Made by a program: the position numbers and the translations under genes. Below are positions 33,595 to 45,167 of a stretch of 59,525 nucleotides of DNA, piece by piece (positions within the stretch are counted from its first letter, which is position 1; each line of letters begins with the position of its first letter). The notes under the pieces were generated by a model. It did no database searches. It was given only the letters and a program-made list of their open reading frames with translations, and was not told where the DNA came from. This DNA comes from Candidatus Nanopelagicales bacterium (GTDB lineage: Bacteria; Actinomycetota; Actinomycetes; S36-B12). The stretch spans positions 1 through 59,525 of the forward strand of contig JAIOXK010000005.1 in NCBI GenBank assembly GCA_021741645.1, in the 5' to 3' direction.

Positions 33595-34527
33595 CTACGC
33601 CCGAGTGCGCAGGCTCGGGGGAATGAAGAGCACGATGATCCACACGAGCGTCGCTCCGAGCACGTGCACGGTGACGAGGACCTCCGGCAGACCCGTGAAG
33701 TACTGGGTGTAGCCGATGATTCCCTGAAGGCCGGCGACCGCCAGCAGGAGCCAAGCGCGGCGGCGAGCGTGTGCTGGCGCCTTGGTGAGGGACAGGGCGA
33801 CCAGCAGACCGATCAGCAGGCCGAGGAACAGCAGAACGACGTCGGCGTGCAGCCATGCCACGGTGCGCGGGTCCCAGCCGAGGCGCTGTACGTCTTCATC
33901 ACCACTGTGCGGACCGGAACTCGTGACCAGGACACCCAGCACCACCACGACCGCGGTGACGGCCACCAGCAGCCAGGCAAGGACGCGAACGGGCCGCGGG
34001 GTGAGCCACGTGGGCTTCCCGTCACCGTCATCGGCGGAGCGGACTACCAGTGCGACCACCCCGGCGATGATCGCCATGGAAATCAGGAAGTGAGCGCCCA
34101 CGATGAGGGGGTGCAGTCCGGTCAGAACGGTGATGCCGCCCAAGATCGCCTGGCCGACCGTGCCGGCCAGGGGAACCAATGCCAGCGCCATCAGGGCAGG
34201 GCGTGGGGGCAAGTCCGCTCGCGCGCGTCGGCGTCGATCGATGAGACCTGCGACAAGGGCGGCCAGAGCGAGGGCCAGCAAGACGAAGGTCAGCAGCCGG
34301 TTGCCGAACTCGATGTACTTGTGCCACGCCTCGGCCTGACCTGACGTGGGGGTGATCGAGCCGTCGACGCACTCTGGCCACGTCGGACAACCCAGACCGG
34401 ACGAGGTGATGCGCACGACGGCGCCGGTGAGAACGATCCCAGCCTGACCGACGAGATTAGCGATGTAGATGCCGCGAATGACCCTCGTGGACCGTCCGGA
34501 CGGGGGGCTGGACGGTGGCGCGCTCAC
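33595..34527 (-). CDS. ctaA: Heme A synthase
   Basis: VRITSSGLGCPTWPECVDGSITP ... WHKYIEFGNRLLTFV ... GLHPLIVGAHFLISM. Confidence 0.94.
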   Translation of the reverse strand: MSAPPSSPPSGRSTRVIRGIYIANLVGQAGIVLTGAVVRITSSGLGCPTWPECVDGSITPTSGQAEAWHKYIEFGNRLLTFVLLALALAALVAGLIDRRRRARADLPPRPALMALALVPLAGTVGQAILGGITVLTGLHPLIVGAHFLISMAIIAGVVALVVRSADDGDGKPTWLTPRPVRVLAWLLVAVTAVVVVLGVLVTSSGPHSGDEDVQRLGWDPRTVAWLHADVVLLFLGLLIGLLVALSLTKAPAHARRRAWLLLAVAGLQGIIGYTQYFTGLPEVLVTVHVLGATLVWIIVLFIPPSLRTRA

Positions 34528-34533
34528 GTGGTC

Positions 34534-34539
34534 AGCCTA
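34534..34539 (-). promoter_or_regulatory. Leaderless-type -10 (TAGGCT-N6-GTG) of ctaA
   Basis: TAGGCT-GACCAC-GTG on minus strand, overlapping the 3' end of the ABC permease gene. Confidence 0.5.
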
Positions 34540-35268
34540 TGTCCACCTGAAGGTGCGCGTCGCGACGAGAGTGCCAAGCGCAGACCAGGCGATCAGCACT
34601 CCTGCAGCCATGGCAGGAACAGCCGTTCCACCCAGGGAGGCGGCGAGCGCCTCCACCAGGGCGCCCGACGGCAGATAGGGGACGACGGCGCCGAGCAGGT
34701 CCGGAAGCGACGCGGCAGGGATGACGACGCCCCCGAAGAGCAGGAACACCAGAAAGAGTCCGTTGGCGACGGCGAGGACTGCCTCTGCGCGCAGGGTGCC
34801 CGCAAGGACGAAGGCCCACGGTGCCCACGCCGCCACACCGAGCAGGACGAGGACCGGCACGACGAGTGCCGACGGCGTCGGACGCCACCCCAGGATGAGC
34901 GCGAGGAGGGTTGCCAGACCGCCGCTGAGCGCAGTGACGACCACGGTGGCTCCAGCCTTGCCGAACAGGAGTTCTCGGGAAGTCAGGGGAGTTGTGGCGA
35001 GCAGTCGCAGGGCGCCGGAACGTCTCTCGAAGCCCGTGGCGATGGCAAGGGAGGTGAATCCAGTGCTGATCACGGAAACGGCGAGCACCGTGGCCAGCGA
35101 GGCTGCGACGGTGTCGCCCCCTGTCGTCTGGGGCAGCACGTCGGTCAACGCCAGAACGAGAAGCAGGCCGAGCGGAATCACGATGGTCAGAAGCAGCTGT
35201 TCGCCATTGCGCAGGAGGAGACGCGTCTCCCAGCGCCCTTGGGCGAGGATTCTGGTCAGCGATGTCAT
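34537..35268 (-). CDS. ABC-2 type transporter permease
   Basis: MTSLTRILAQGRWETRLLLRNGEQLLLTIVIPLGLLLVLALT...; six hydrophobic segments; translationally coupled to the ATPase at 35265. Confidence 0.9.
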   Translation of the reverse strand: MTSLTRILAQGRWETRLLLRNGEQLLLTIVIPLGLLLVLALTDVLPQTTGGDTVAASLATVLAVSVISTGFTSLAIATGFERRSGALRLLATTPLTSRELLFGKAGATVVVTALSGGLATLLALILGWRPTPSALVVPVLVLLGVAAWAPWAFVLAGTLRAEAVLAVANGLFLVFLLFGGVVIPAASLPDLLGAVVPYLPSGALVEALAASLGGTAVPAMAAGVLIAWSALGTLVATRTFRWT

Positions 35269-36203
35269 GGGCGACCCTCGACCAGATCGATGACGACGTC
35301 CTCGAGCGAGCGACGCCCCAGTCGGAGGTCCGGAGTTCGCACACCATGCTGACCGCACCAGGCGGCAACGGTGGCCAGGGACATGGGATCGAGGGTGCCG
35401 CTGATGCGATAGAACCCCGGTGGGGTCTCGCTGACGGATGTTCCCGGCGGCAGGGCCTCGCGGAGATCGTCAAGCTCCATGTGGCGTGGACCGCGAAAAG
35501 CAATGGCGTCGTCCTCGCCCACAAGATCGTTGACCGACCCCTCGCGGACGATGGCACCGTCGGCCATGACGATGACCTTGTCTGCCATGCGTTCGACGTC
35601 ATCGAGCAGGTGCGTGGTGAGCACGACTGTCATCCCGGCGTGCACTCGGTCGAGGAGCAGATCATGAAAGGCACGACGACCCGTGGCGTCGAGTCCGGTG
35701 GTCGGCTCGTCGAGGAAGACCAGGCGCGGCCGACCGACGAGAGCACAGGCCGCAGCCACCCGGCGCTGCTCACCTCCGGACAGTCGCCGGATTGTCGTGC
35801 GAGTCGAAGGATCGATGCCGACGGAGTCCAGGAGTGCCGCTGGCTGATCAGGGTTCGGGTAGAGGGAGGCCACGTGCTGGACCATCTCCAGCGGCCGGGC
35901 CGTCGGGTAGAGCCCGCCGTCCTGAAGCATGACGCCCACTTGCGCATGGACGCGCTGTCGATTGCTGGCACTCCCCGGAAGTGCTGTCCCCAGCACCTCC
36001 ACGGTGCCCGCAGAGGGAGTGCGCAGACCCACGCACACCTCGACCGTTGAGGTCTTGCCCGCACCGTTGGGACCCACCAGGGCGGTGATACTCCCCTCAT
36101 CGGCGGTGAGGCTCACGCCGGCAACCGCGGTGCGCGCGCCATAGCGCACGACCAGATCTCGAATCACGAGGGGAGACACAAGGGGAGATGCGTGTGAGGG
36201 CAC
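35265..36203 (-). CDS. ABC transporter ATP-binding protein
   Basis: ALVGPNGAGKTSTVEVCVGLR (Walker A), [32 protein letters not shown]. Confidence 0.95.
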   Translation of the reverse strand: MPSHASPLVSPLVIRDLVVRYGARTAVAGVSLTADEGSITALVGPNGAGKTSTVEVCVGLRTPSAGTVEVLGTALPGSASNRQRVHAQVGVMLQDGGLYPTARPLEMVQHVASLYPNPDQPAALLDSVGIDPSTRTTIRRLSGGEQRRVAAACALVGRPRLVFLDEPTTGLDATGRRAFHDLLLDRVHAGMTVVLTTHLLDDVERMADKVIVMADGAIVREGSVNDLVGEDDAIAFRGPRHMELDDLREALPPGTSVSETPPGFYRISGTLDPMSLATVAAWCGQHGVRTPDLRLGRRSLEDVVIDLVEGRP

Positions 36204-36260
36204 GAGGGGAGCATAGGCGGCCGTTCGAGACCCCCCGGGTTGCGCCCTGACTCATTTACG

Positions 36261-36274
36261 CAACAATGGGGTTG
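36261..36274. promoter_or_regulatory. Candidate SufR operator (CAAC-N6-GTTG)
   Basis: CAAC AATGGG GTTG, ending on the first base of the sufR GTG start; AACAAT at 36262-36267 is a plausible -10. Confidence 0.6.
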
Positions 36275-36969
36275 TGAAATTCCCCGGTGAGGCCTCGGAG
36301 CGGGTGGCGCGCGCCCTCTTGAGCCACGGCCCCCAGACGGCGGCCGAGCTGGCGGATGCCCTGTCCCTCACGACGACCGCGGTGCGCCGGCAGTTGGGGA
36401 TCCTGGTCGACGGCGGTTTCGTGGTTGCTCACGAGCGTGCGCCCTACGGGCCGAGCCCCAAGCGAGGTCGGGGACGTCCGGGAAGCGTCTTCAGCCTGAC
36501 CGACGAGGGGCGCTCCGCCTGTGATTCGGCCTATGACGATCTCGCCCTCTCGGCGCTGCGCCATCTGGCCGAGCGGTACGGCGACGATGCGGTGACGGAC
36601 TTCGCGCGTGAGCGCGCCCAGGCGCTCGCCGCGCTGCTTCCGGCGCCAGGCACCGGGACTCCGGAAGACGTGGCTGCAGCGCTTACGGCGGCCGGTTACG
36701 CGGCCGAGATTCAGCCGCTTGGAGATGTGGCCGTGCAGCTGTGCCAGCACAACTGCCCGATCATCGATGTGGCTCGCGAGTTCCCTTCGCTCTGCGAGGA
36801 GGAGACGGCGGCGCTGTCGCAGGTCCTGGACCTGCATGTCACGCGTCTGGCGACTCTCGCTCACGGCGATGAGGTCTGCACCTCCGTCATACCGCTGCCC
36901 CCCAACTCGAAGCCCCCCAACTCGACGTCCCGTCCCTCGAGCACGACCCGACGAAAGGTATCCGCATGA
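36274..36969 (+). CDS. sufR: SUF operon repressor SufR (DeoR/ArsR-type winged HTH, C-terminal Cys cluster)
   Basis: [29 protein letters not shown]...; C-terminal [21 protein letters not shown] Fe-S ligand pattern; immediately upstream of sufB. Confidence 0.93.
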   Translation: MKFPGEASERVARALLSHGPQTAAELADALSLTTTAVRRQLGILVDGGFVVAHERAPYGPSPKRGRGRPGSVFSLTDEGRSACDSAYDDLALSALRHLAERYGDDAVTDFARERAQALAALLPAPGTGTPEDVAAALTAAGYAAEIQPLGDVAVQLCQHNCPIIDVAREFPSLCEEETAALSQVLDLHVTRLATLAHGDEVCTSVIPLPPNSKPPNSTSRPSSTTRRKVSA

Positions 36970-38384
36970 CTACGCAGCAGGACACCGCCGCGACCATCGA
37001 CGAGCTCGGTCGCTATGAGTACGGATGGCATGACTCAGACGCCGCCGGCACGGGCGCACGCCGCGGCCTGAGCGAAGAGGTCGTCCGCGATATCTCTGCG
37101 AAGAAGAACGAGCCCCAGTGGATGCTGGACCTGCGCCTGAAGGGTCTTCGCCTGTTCAACCGCAAGCCCATGCCCGTCTGGGGATCGGACTTGAACTCGA
37201 TCGACTTCGAGAACATCAAGTACTTCGTCCGGTCAACCGAGAAGCAGGCCGCGTCCTGGGACGAGCTGCCCGAGGACATCAAGAACACCTACGACCGACT
37301 GGGCATTCCGGAGGCGGAGAAGCAACGCCTCATCGCTGGCGTTGCCGCGCAGTACGAGTCCGAGGTGGTGTACCACGCGATCCGCGAGGATCTCGAGGAG
37401 CAGGGGGTGCTCTTCCTGGACACCGACACCGGCCTTCGAGAGCACGAGGATGTCTTCCGCGAGTACTTCGGGTCGGTCATCCCGGTGGGTGACAACAAGT
37501 TCGCCGCTCTCAACACTGCTGTCTGGTCCGGCGGCTCCTTCATCTACGTGCCCAAGGGTGTCAAGGTGGAGATTCCCCTGCAGGCCTACTTCCGGATCAA
37601 CACCGAGAACATGGGTCAGTTCGAGCGAACCCTGATGATCATCGATGAAGACGCATACGTGCACTATGTAGAGGGATGCACTGCGCCCATCTACTCAAGC
37701 GACTCCCTGCACTCGGCCGTTGTCGAGATCGTGGTGAAGAAGGGTGGACGCTGCCGCTACACCACGATTCAGAACTGGTCGACGAATGTGTACAACCTTG
37801 TGACGAAGCGTGCTGTCGCACATGAGGGCGCAACGATGGAGTGGGTCGACGGAAACCTCGGCTCGAAGGTGACCATGAAGTACCCGGCCGTCTGGATGAC
37901 GGGCGAGCACGCGAAGGGCGAGACGCTGTCCATCGCCTTTGCGGGCGCGGGTCAGCATCAAGATGCCGGGGCGAAGATGGTTCACGCGGCGCCCAATACC
38001 TCGTCGAACATCATCTCCAAGTCGGTGGCCCGTGGCGGTGGACGTACGTCGTACCGCGGACTCGTCCAGATCCATGAGGGTGCGCACGGATCCAAGAGCA
38101 CCGTCAAGTGCGATGCGCTCCTGGTCGACGACATCTCGCGCTCGGACACGTACCCGTATGTGGATGTTCGCGACGACGACGTGTCGATGGGTCACGAGGC
38201 CACAGTGTCGAAGGTGAGCGAGGACCAGCTCTTCTACCTGATGTCGCGTGGCATGACTGAGGACGAGGCGATGGCCATGATCGTCCGCGGATTCATCGAG
38301 CCGATCGCGCGCGAGCTTCCGATGGAGTACGCCCTCGAGCTCAACCGCCTCATCGAGCTGCAGATGGAAGGGGCCGTCGGGTGA
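36966..38384 (+). CDS. sufB: Fe-S cluster assembly protein SufB
   Basis: [22 protein letters not shown] ... [20 protein letters not shown] (IYVPKG) ... [17 protein letters not shown]. Confidence 0.98.
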   Translation: MTTQQDTAATIDELGRYEYGWHDSDAAGTGARRGLSEEVVRDISAKKNEPQWMLDLRLKGLRLFNRKPMPVWGSDLNSIDFENIKYFVRSTEKQAASWDELPEDIKNTYDRLGIPEAEKQRLIAGVAAQYESEVVYHAIREDLEEQGVLFLDTDTGLREHEDVFREYFGSVIPVGDNKFAALNTAVWSGGSFIYVPKGVKVEIPLQAYFRINTENMGQFERTLMIIDEDAYVHYVEGCTAPIYSSDSLHSAVVEIVVKKGGRCRYTTIQNWSTNVYNLVTKRAVAHEGATMEWVDGNLGSKVTMKYPAVWMTGEHAKGETLSIAFAGAGQHQDAGAKMVHAAPNTSSNIISKSVARGGGRTSYRGLVQIHEGAHGSKSTVKCDALLVDDISRSDTYPYVDVRDDDVSMGHEATVSKVSEDQLFYLMSRGMTEDEAMAMIVRGFIEPIARELPMEYALELNRLIELQMEGAVG

Positions 38385-39547
38385 CAACCCTCGCTGCACC
38401 GCCCATCGATCTCGCGCCCCGACTGGCGTCTGGGTCGTTGAGTGACTTCCCCATTCCGCATGGACGTGAGGAGGCTTGGCGTTTCACTCCACTCGACAAG
38501 GTCAAGCACATGCTTGACGTCGACCCCGACGCAGGCGACGTCACTTCTGAGGCCTCGGGCTTCGTCACGGTCGGCCCGATCGACGCGGCCGATGCCGGTC
38601 ATTGGCTGCCGACTGATCGTGCGGCGGTCGTGGCTTGGGTATCGGCCGGGACCAGCGTGCGTGTGGACATTCCCGCGGACACGGCGGTGGAAGAGCCCGT
38701 CATCGTTCACCTGAAGGCACAGGCGGCTCGCGCGCATGCCCACGTGGACGTGCGTCTGGGGCGACATGCCAAGGCGACCGTCGTCCTTGTTCATGACGCT
38801 GAAGCGGACGTGAGTGGGAACATCGTGACTCAGGTCGGGGATGGGGGAGACCTCACGATGCTGTCGATTCTCGACGAGTCAGATGACGCGGATGCGTCTG
38901 GAGTGATGTCAGAGCGCGTGCAACTGTGGCACTGGCCGGTGCAGATCGGCCGCGATGCGACCTTCCTCGGCTCGGCCATCACCCTCGCCGGTTCCGTGGT
39001 CCGGATGCTCCCATCGGTGACGTTCGCGGGGCCAGGCGGCTCGGCGACCCTGCTCGGGGCTTTCCTCGCCTCTGAAGGCCAGTACCTCGAGCACCGCATC
39101 CTTGTCGAGCACGAGGCTCCCCATTGCACGAGTTCGGTCACCTACAAGGGTGCTCTCAGCGGTGAGGGCACTCACACGGTGTGGGTCGGTGACGTGGTGG
39201 TGCGCCGCGATGCGATCGGCACAGAGACCTACGAGATGAACCGGAATCTCCTGCTTGATGACGGAGCCCGAGCCGACTCGGTGCCGAATCTCGAACTCGA
39301 GACCGGCGACATCGCGAGCGCAGGGCACGCAAGCGCCACGGGTCGTTTCGACGATCAGCAGCTGTTCTACCTGCAGGCACGAGGCATCCCTGAGCGGGTG
39401 GCTCGCCAACTGGTCGTCCGAGGGTTCTTCGTCGACGTGCTGACTCGAGTAGGCAGCCGTCAATGGCGGGACGCGGTCCTGGACCGCATTGCTCAGCGCT
39501 TGGGAATGGAGCCCGAACTCGAGCGTGAGCTCAAGGCGGACTCATGA
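38381..39547 (+). CDS. sufD: Fe-S cluster assembly protein SufD
   Basis: [18 protein letters not shown] ... [27 protein letters not shown]. Confidence 0.96.
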   Translation: MTTLAAPPIDLAPRLASGSLSDFPIPHGREEAWRFTPLDKVKHMLDVDPDAGDVTSEASGFVTVGPIDAADAGHWLPTDRAAVVAWVSAGTSVRVDIPADTAVEEPVIVHLKAQAARAHAHVDVRLGRHAKATVVLVHDAEADVSGNIVTQVGDGGDLTMLSILDESDDADASGVMSERVQLWHWPVQIGRDATFLGSAITLAGSVVRMLPSVTFAGPGGSATLLGAFLASEGQYLEHRILVEHEAPHCTSSVTYKGALSGEGTHTVWVGDVVVRRDAIGTETYEMNRNLLLDDGARADSVPNLELETGDIASAGHASATGRFDDQQLFYLQARGIPERVARQLVVRGFFVDVLTRVGSRQWRDAVLDRIAQRLGMEPELERELKADS

Positions 39548-39902
39548 CCTTTGAGCCTGCCTGTGCACTGGATGACCTCGAGGTCAATTCGCCCAGTCGA
39601 TTGATCGTCGGGGGCGTAGCCATGGCCGTCGTGCGAACTCCCGAAGGCGTGTTCGCCGTGAACGACCGATGCTCGCACGCTGACGTCTCCCTCTCCGAGG
39701 GGGAGGTTGAGGGCTGCACGCTTGAGTGCTGGTTGCACGGCTCTGCCTTCGACCTGCGCACAGGCGTCCCCCTGACTCCGCCGGCGATTCGTCCGGTGGA
39801 CACCTATCCAGTGAGAGTGATCGGCGAGGGTGCCGATGCCTCAGTAGAGATCAACCCCGTTCCACACGTTCGCGACACCGACGCCCCAGTAGAGGATTCA
39901 CC

Positions 39903-39906
<4 letters not shown>
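39544..39906 (+). CDS. Rieske-type (non-heme iron oxygenase) ferredoxin of SUF operon
   Basis: VNDRCSHADVSLSEGEVEGCTLECWLHGSAFDLRTG: Rieske CxH...CxxH motif. Confidence 0.94.
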
Positions 39907-41941
<2,035 letters not shown>

Positions 41942-41942
41942 C

Positions 41943-42404
41943 GTGAATGTTGAATCGCTATACCAGGAGATCATCCTCGACCACTACAAGAACCCGCGGG
42001 GGAAGCACCCGTTGGCGGAAGCCGAGGGGGAGTCGTACCAGGTGAATCCGACCTGCGGTGATGAGGTCACTGTGCAGGTGGCGCGCGATCGGGATGGGCA
42101 CCTGCACGTGGGTTATGAAGGGCAGGGATGCTCGATCTCCCAGGCCAGCGCGAGCGTCATGGCGGAGATGGTCGAGGGAATGGACGTATCGACGGCTGAT
42201 GCCGTCAGGCACGCCTTCGTCGAGCTGATGCACAGCAAGGGAGCGGTGGAGCCAGACGAGGAAGTCCTGGGAGATGGTGTGGCCTTCGTCGGTGTCGCCA
42301 AGTACCCAGCGAGAATCAAATGCGCCCTGCTTCCATGGATGGCGCTCCAGGACGCACAGGTCAAGGCCGGAATAGGCACCGAGGATCAGGGAGAGGCACG
42401 ATGA
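41943..42404 (+). CDS. sufU: SUF system Fe-S scaffold/sulfurtransferase SufU
   Basis: VNVESLYQEIILDHYKNPRGKHPL...VNPTCGDEVTVQV...GQGCSISQASASVM; GTG at 41943. Confidence 0.95.
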   Translation: MNVESLYQEIILDHYKNPRGKHPLAEAEGESYQVNPTCGDEVTVQVARDRDGHLHVGYEGQGCSISQASASVMAEMVEGMDVSTADAVRHAFVELMHSKGAVEPDEEVLGDGVAFVGVAKYPARIKCALLPWMALQDAQVKAGIGTEDQGEAR

Positions 42405-42715
42405 GCACTGCGACAGAGGACGATGTCCTAGAGGCGTTGAAGGACGTCGTCGATCCTGAACTTGGCATCAATGTCGTCGATCTCGGTCTGGTGTACGGGG
42501 TGGTGATCGACGATGCGAGCACCGCAACTGTCGACATGACCCTCACCAGCGCTGCCTGCCCCCTGACCGATGTCATCGAAGATCAGATGCGCTCGGCACT
42601 GTCCGAGGTTGTCCCGGACTTTCGCATCAACTGGGTGTGGATGCCGCCGTGGGGTCCCGACAAGATCACTGATGACGGACGCGAGATGCTCCGAGCCCTG
42701 GGCTTCAACGTCTGA
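42401..42715 (+). CDS. sufT: MIP18/DUF59 family metal-sulfur cluster assembly factor (SufT-like)
   Basis: VLEALKDVVDPELGINVVDLGLVYGVVIDD...MTLTSAACPLTDVIEDQ; ATG at 42401. Confidence 0.92.
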   Translation: MSTATEDDVLEALKDVVDPELGINVVDLGLVYGVVIDDASTATVDMTLTSAACPLTDVIEDQMRSALSEVVPDFRINWVWMPPWGPDKITDDGREMLRALGFNV

Positions 42716-42765
42716 GACGGACGCTGGCGGGAGGTGCCTCGCTGGGCACCTAGACTGGCGTCATC

Positions 42766-44364
42766 ATGATTTCCACCAGCGGGCTCGAGGTTCGAGCCGG
42801 ATCCAGCCTGCTCCTGCAGGAGGCAAGCCTTCGGGTGGCACGTGGTGACCGCATCGGCCTGGTCGGCCGCAATGGGGCTGGCAAGACGACGCTGACCCGA
42901 ATCCTTGCCCAGGAGACTCAACCGGCCTCTGGCACGGTGTCGTCCAGCGGCACTGTCGGCTATCTGCCGCAGGATCCCCGATCCGGCGATCCCGATGAGA
43001 TCGCCAGGGATCGCATCCTGTCCGCTCGTGGTCTGCATGACGTGGTGCGGCGAATGCAGGAGTCCAGCATGGGCATGTCCACGGAGGACGAAGCGGAGCG
43101 CGAACGCCTGATCGCGCGCTATGCCCGGGCCGAGGCGGAATTCGAGGCTCTGGGCGGGTACGCGGCTGAGTCACAGGCATCAGCGATCGCCGCGAGCGTG
43201 GGGTTGCCTGACCGCGTACTCGCCCAGCCGCTCGGCACACTGTCTGGTGGCCAGAGACGTCGTGTGGAATTGGCTCGGATCCTCTTCAGCGGGGCCGATG
43301 TGCTGCTTCTGGATGAGCCGACCAATCACCTCGACGCAGATTCCATCCGATGGCTTCGCTCCTTCCTGGCCGGGTACGAGGGCGGCTTCATCGTGATTAG
43401 TCACGACACCGACCTCCTCGAGGACACCGTGAACAAGGTGTGGCACCTGGACGCGAATCGACGCGAGGTCGACGTCTACGCCCTCGGGTGGAAGGCGTAC
43501 CTGACGGCTCGGGAGGCAGATGAGCGTCGACGTCGTCGTGAACGACGCAATGCAGAGCAGCAGGCTGATGCGCTGCGACATCAAGCGGAGCGCATGCGAG
43601 CCAAGGCGACCAAGGCCAAGGCAGCCCAGTCGATGCTCAAGAGAGCCGATCGGATCATGGGTGCAAGTGAGGGAGCCCGACGCAGCGACAAGGTTGCGGC
43701 ACTGAGATTCCCTGACCCCAAGCCCTGTGGGCGCGTGCCCCTGACCGCGGCCGGTCTCTCGCGTTCCTACGGTTCGCTGGAGGTCTTCACCGATGTGGAC
43801 CTGGCGATCGATCGTGGAAGTCGCGTGGTCATCCTTGGACTCAACGGTGCAGGAAAGACCACGCTGCTGCGGATCTTGGCCGGAGTGGACGCACCGGACA
43901 CCGGTGAGGTGCTCCCCGGCCACGGAGCGGTGATCGGGTACTACGCCCAGGAGCACGAGACCCTTGATCCCACGTCAACAGTGCTCGAGACGATGAGGCA
44001 TGCGGCCCCGCATCTGGACGACACGCGTCAGCGCACCGTTCTGGGCTCCTTCCTGTTCGCCGGTGACGATGTCCAAAAGCCCACCGGGGTGCTATCGGGA
44101 GGCGAGAAGACGCGCCTGGCGCTGGCATGCTTGGTGGTGTCCGGCGCGAATGTGCTGCTGCTTGATGAACCCACCAACAACCTCGATCCGGCAAGCCGCG
44201 AAGAGGTTCTCGGGGCGCTCTCGCGTTATGAGGGCGCGGTCATTCTCGTGACTCACGACCCGGGAGCCGTGTCTGCTCTGGGTCCGGAGCGGGTACTGAT
44301 CCTGCCCGATGGTGATGAGGACCTGTGGAGCGACACTTATGCGGATCTGGTCGAACTGGCGTGA
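42766..44364 (+). CDS. ABC-F family ATP-binding protein
   Basis: Two ABC cassettes in one chain without TM segments (LVGRNGAGKTTLTRILA, LSGGQRRRVELARIL; ILGLNGAGKTTLLRILAG, LSGGEKTRLALACLV) joined by a charged linker. Confidence 0.95.
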   Translation: MISTSGLEVRAGSSLLLQEASLRVARGDRIGLVGRNGAGKTTLTRILAQETQPASGTVSSSGTVGYLPQDPRSGDPDEIARDRILSARGLHDVVRRMQESSMGMSTEDEAERERLIARYARAEAEFEALGGYAAESQASAIAASVGLPDRVLAQPLGTLSGGQRRRVELARILFSGADVLLLDEPTNHLDADSIRWLRSFLAGYEGGFIVISHDTDLLEDTVNKVWHLDANRREVDVYALGWKAYLTAREADERRRRRERRNAEQQADALRHQAERMRAKATKAKAAQSMLKRADRIMGASEGARRSDKVAALRFPDPKPCGRVPLTAAGLSRSYGSLEVFTDVDLAIDRGSRVVILGLNGAGKTTLLRILAGVDAPDTGEVLPGHGAVIGYYAQEHETLDPTSTVLETMRHAAPHLDDTRQRTVLGSFLFAGDDVQKPTGVLSGGEKTRLALACLVVSGANVLLLDEPTNNLDPASREEVLGALSRYEGAVILVTHDPGAVSALGPERVLILPDGDEDLWSDTYADLVELA

Positions 44365-44377
44365 GAGGTAGACGACG

Positions 44378-45166
44378 ATGAGTGATGTTGTTGATGGAGT
44401 CCGGACTGCGCTGCATGATGACGTGCTCGAGGTCACTCTCGCGTCGCCCGACGTGCGCAATGCGCAGACGCCGGGGACCTGGCGCCGGTTGGCGAGCATT
44501 CCAGACGAGTTGACGCCGGAGGTTCGGTTCGTCGTGCTGCGCGGTGAGGGTCCGAGCTTCTCCGCCGGCCTCGATCGGCGCATGCTCACCCCGGAGGGTG
44601 TGCCCGGGGAGCCCTCACTCCTCGACCTGTCCCAGCAAGATGCGGACACCATGGATGGGTTCATCCAGCAGGCGCAGGCGGCCTTCACCTGGTGGGCACG
44701 CATTCCCCAGGTGAGCATTGCGCTCGTGCAGGGCCATGCCATCGGCGCAGGCTTCCAGCTCGCGCTCGCGTGTGACGTCATGATCGTCGCACCGGATGTG
44801 AAGCTGGCCATGCGCGAGACATCACTCGGACTGGTGCCTGACCTCGGCGGAACAGGTCCACTGCTGGATCGGGTGGGCTACTCACGGGCACTGGAGATCT
44901 GCGCAACGGGCAGGTTTGTCGGTTCGGATGAGGCTGTTCGTCTAGGTCTCGCCCTCCGAGCGGTGCCTCAGGAGGATTGGGACATCGCACTCGACGAGAT
45001 GCTCACACCGATGCGGGCTGCCATGCCGTCGGCCGTCGCAGAGTTGAAGACCCTTCTGCGGGGTGCCTCGGGTGCAGTCGACCAACTGGCCCGTGAGCGC
45101 GAGTCGCAGGTGCGTCGACTGACGGAGCTGGGGGCACTCCTGACTCCGACGGAAGGGACCTCCTGA
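44378..45166 (+). CDS. Enoyl-CoA hydratase/isomerase family protein
   Basis: FVVLRGEGPSFSAGLD ... VSIALVQGHAIGAGFQLALACDVMIVAPDVKLAMRETSLGLVPDLGGT. Confidence 0.93.
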   Translation: MSDVVDGVRTALHDDVLEVTLASPDVRNAQTPGTWRRLASIPDELTPEVRFVVLRGEGPSFSAGLDRRMLTPEGVPGEPSLLDLSQQDADTMDGFIQQAQAAFTWWARIPQVSIALVQGHAIGAGFQLALACDVMIVAPDVKLAMRETSLGLVPDLGGTGPLLDRVGYSRALEICATGRFVGSDEAVRLGLALRAVPQEDWDIALDEMLTPMRAAMPSAVAELKTLLRGASGAVDQLARERESQVRRLTELGALLTPTEGTS

Positions 45167-45167
45167 C

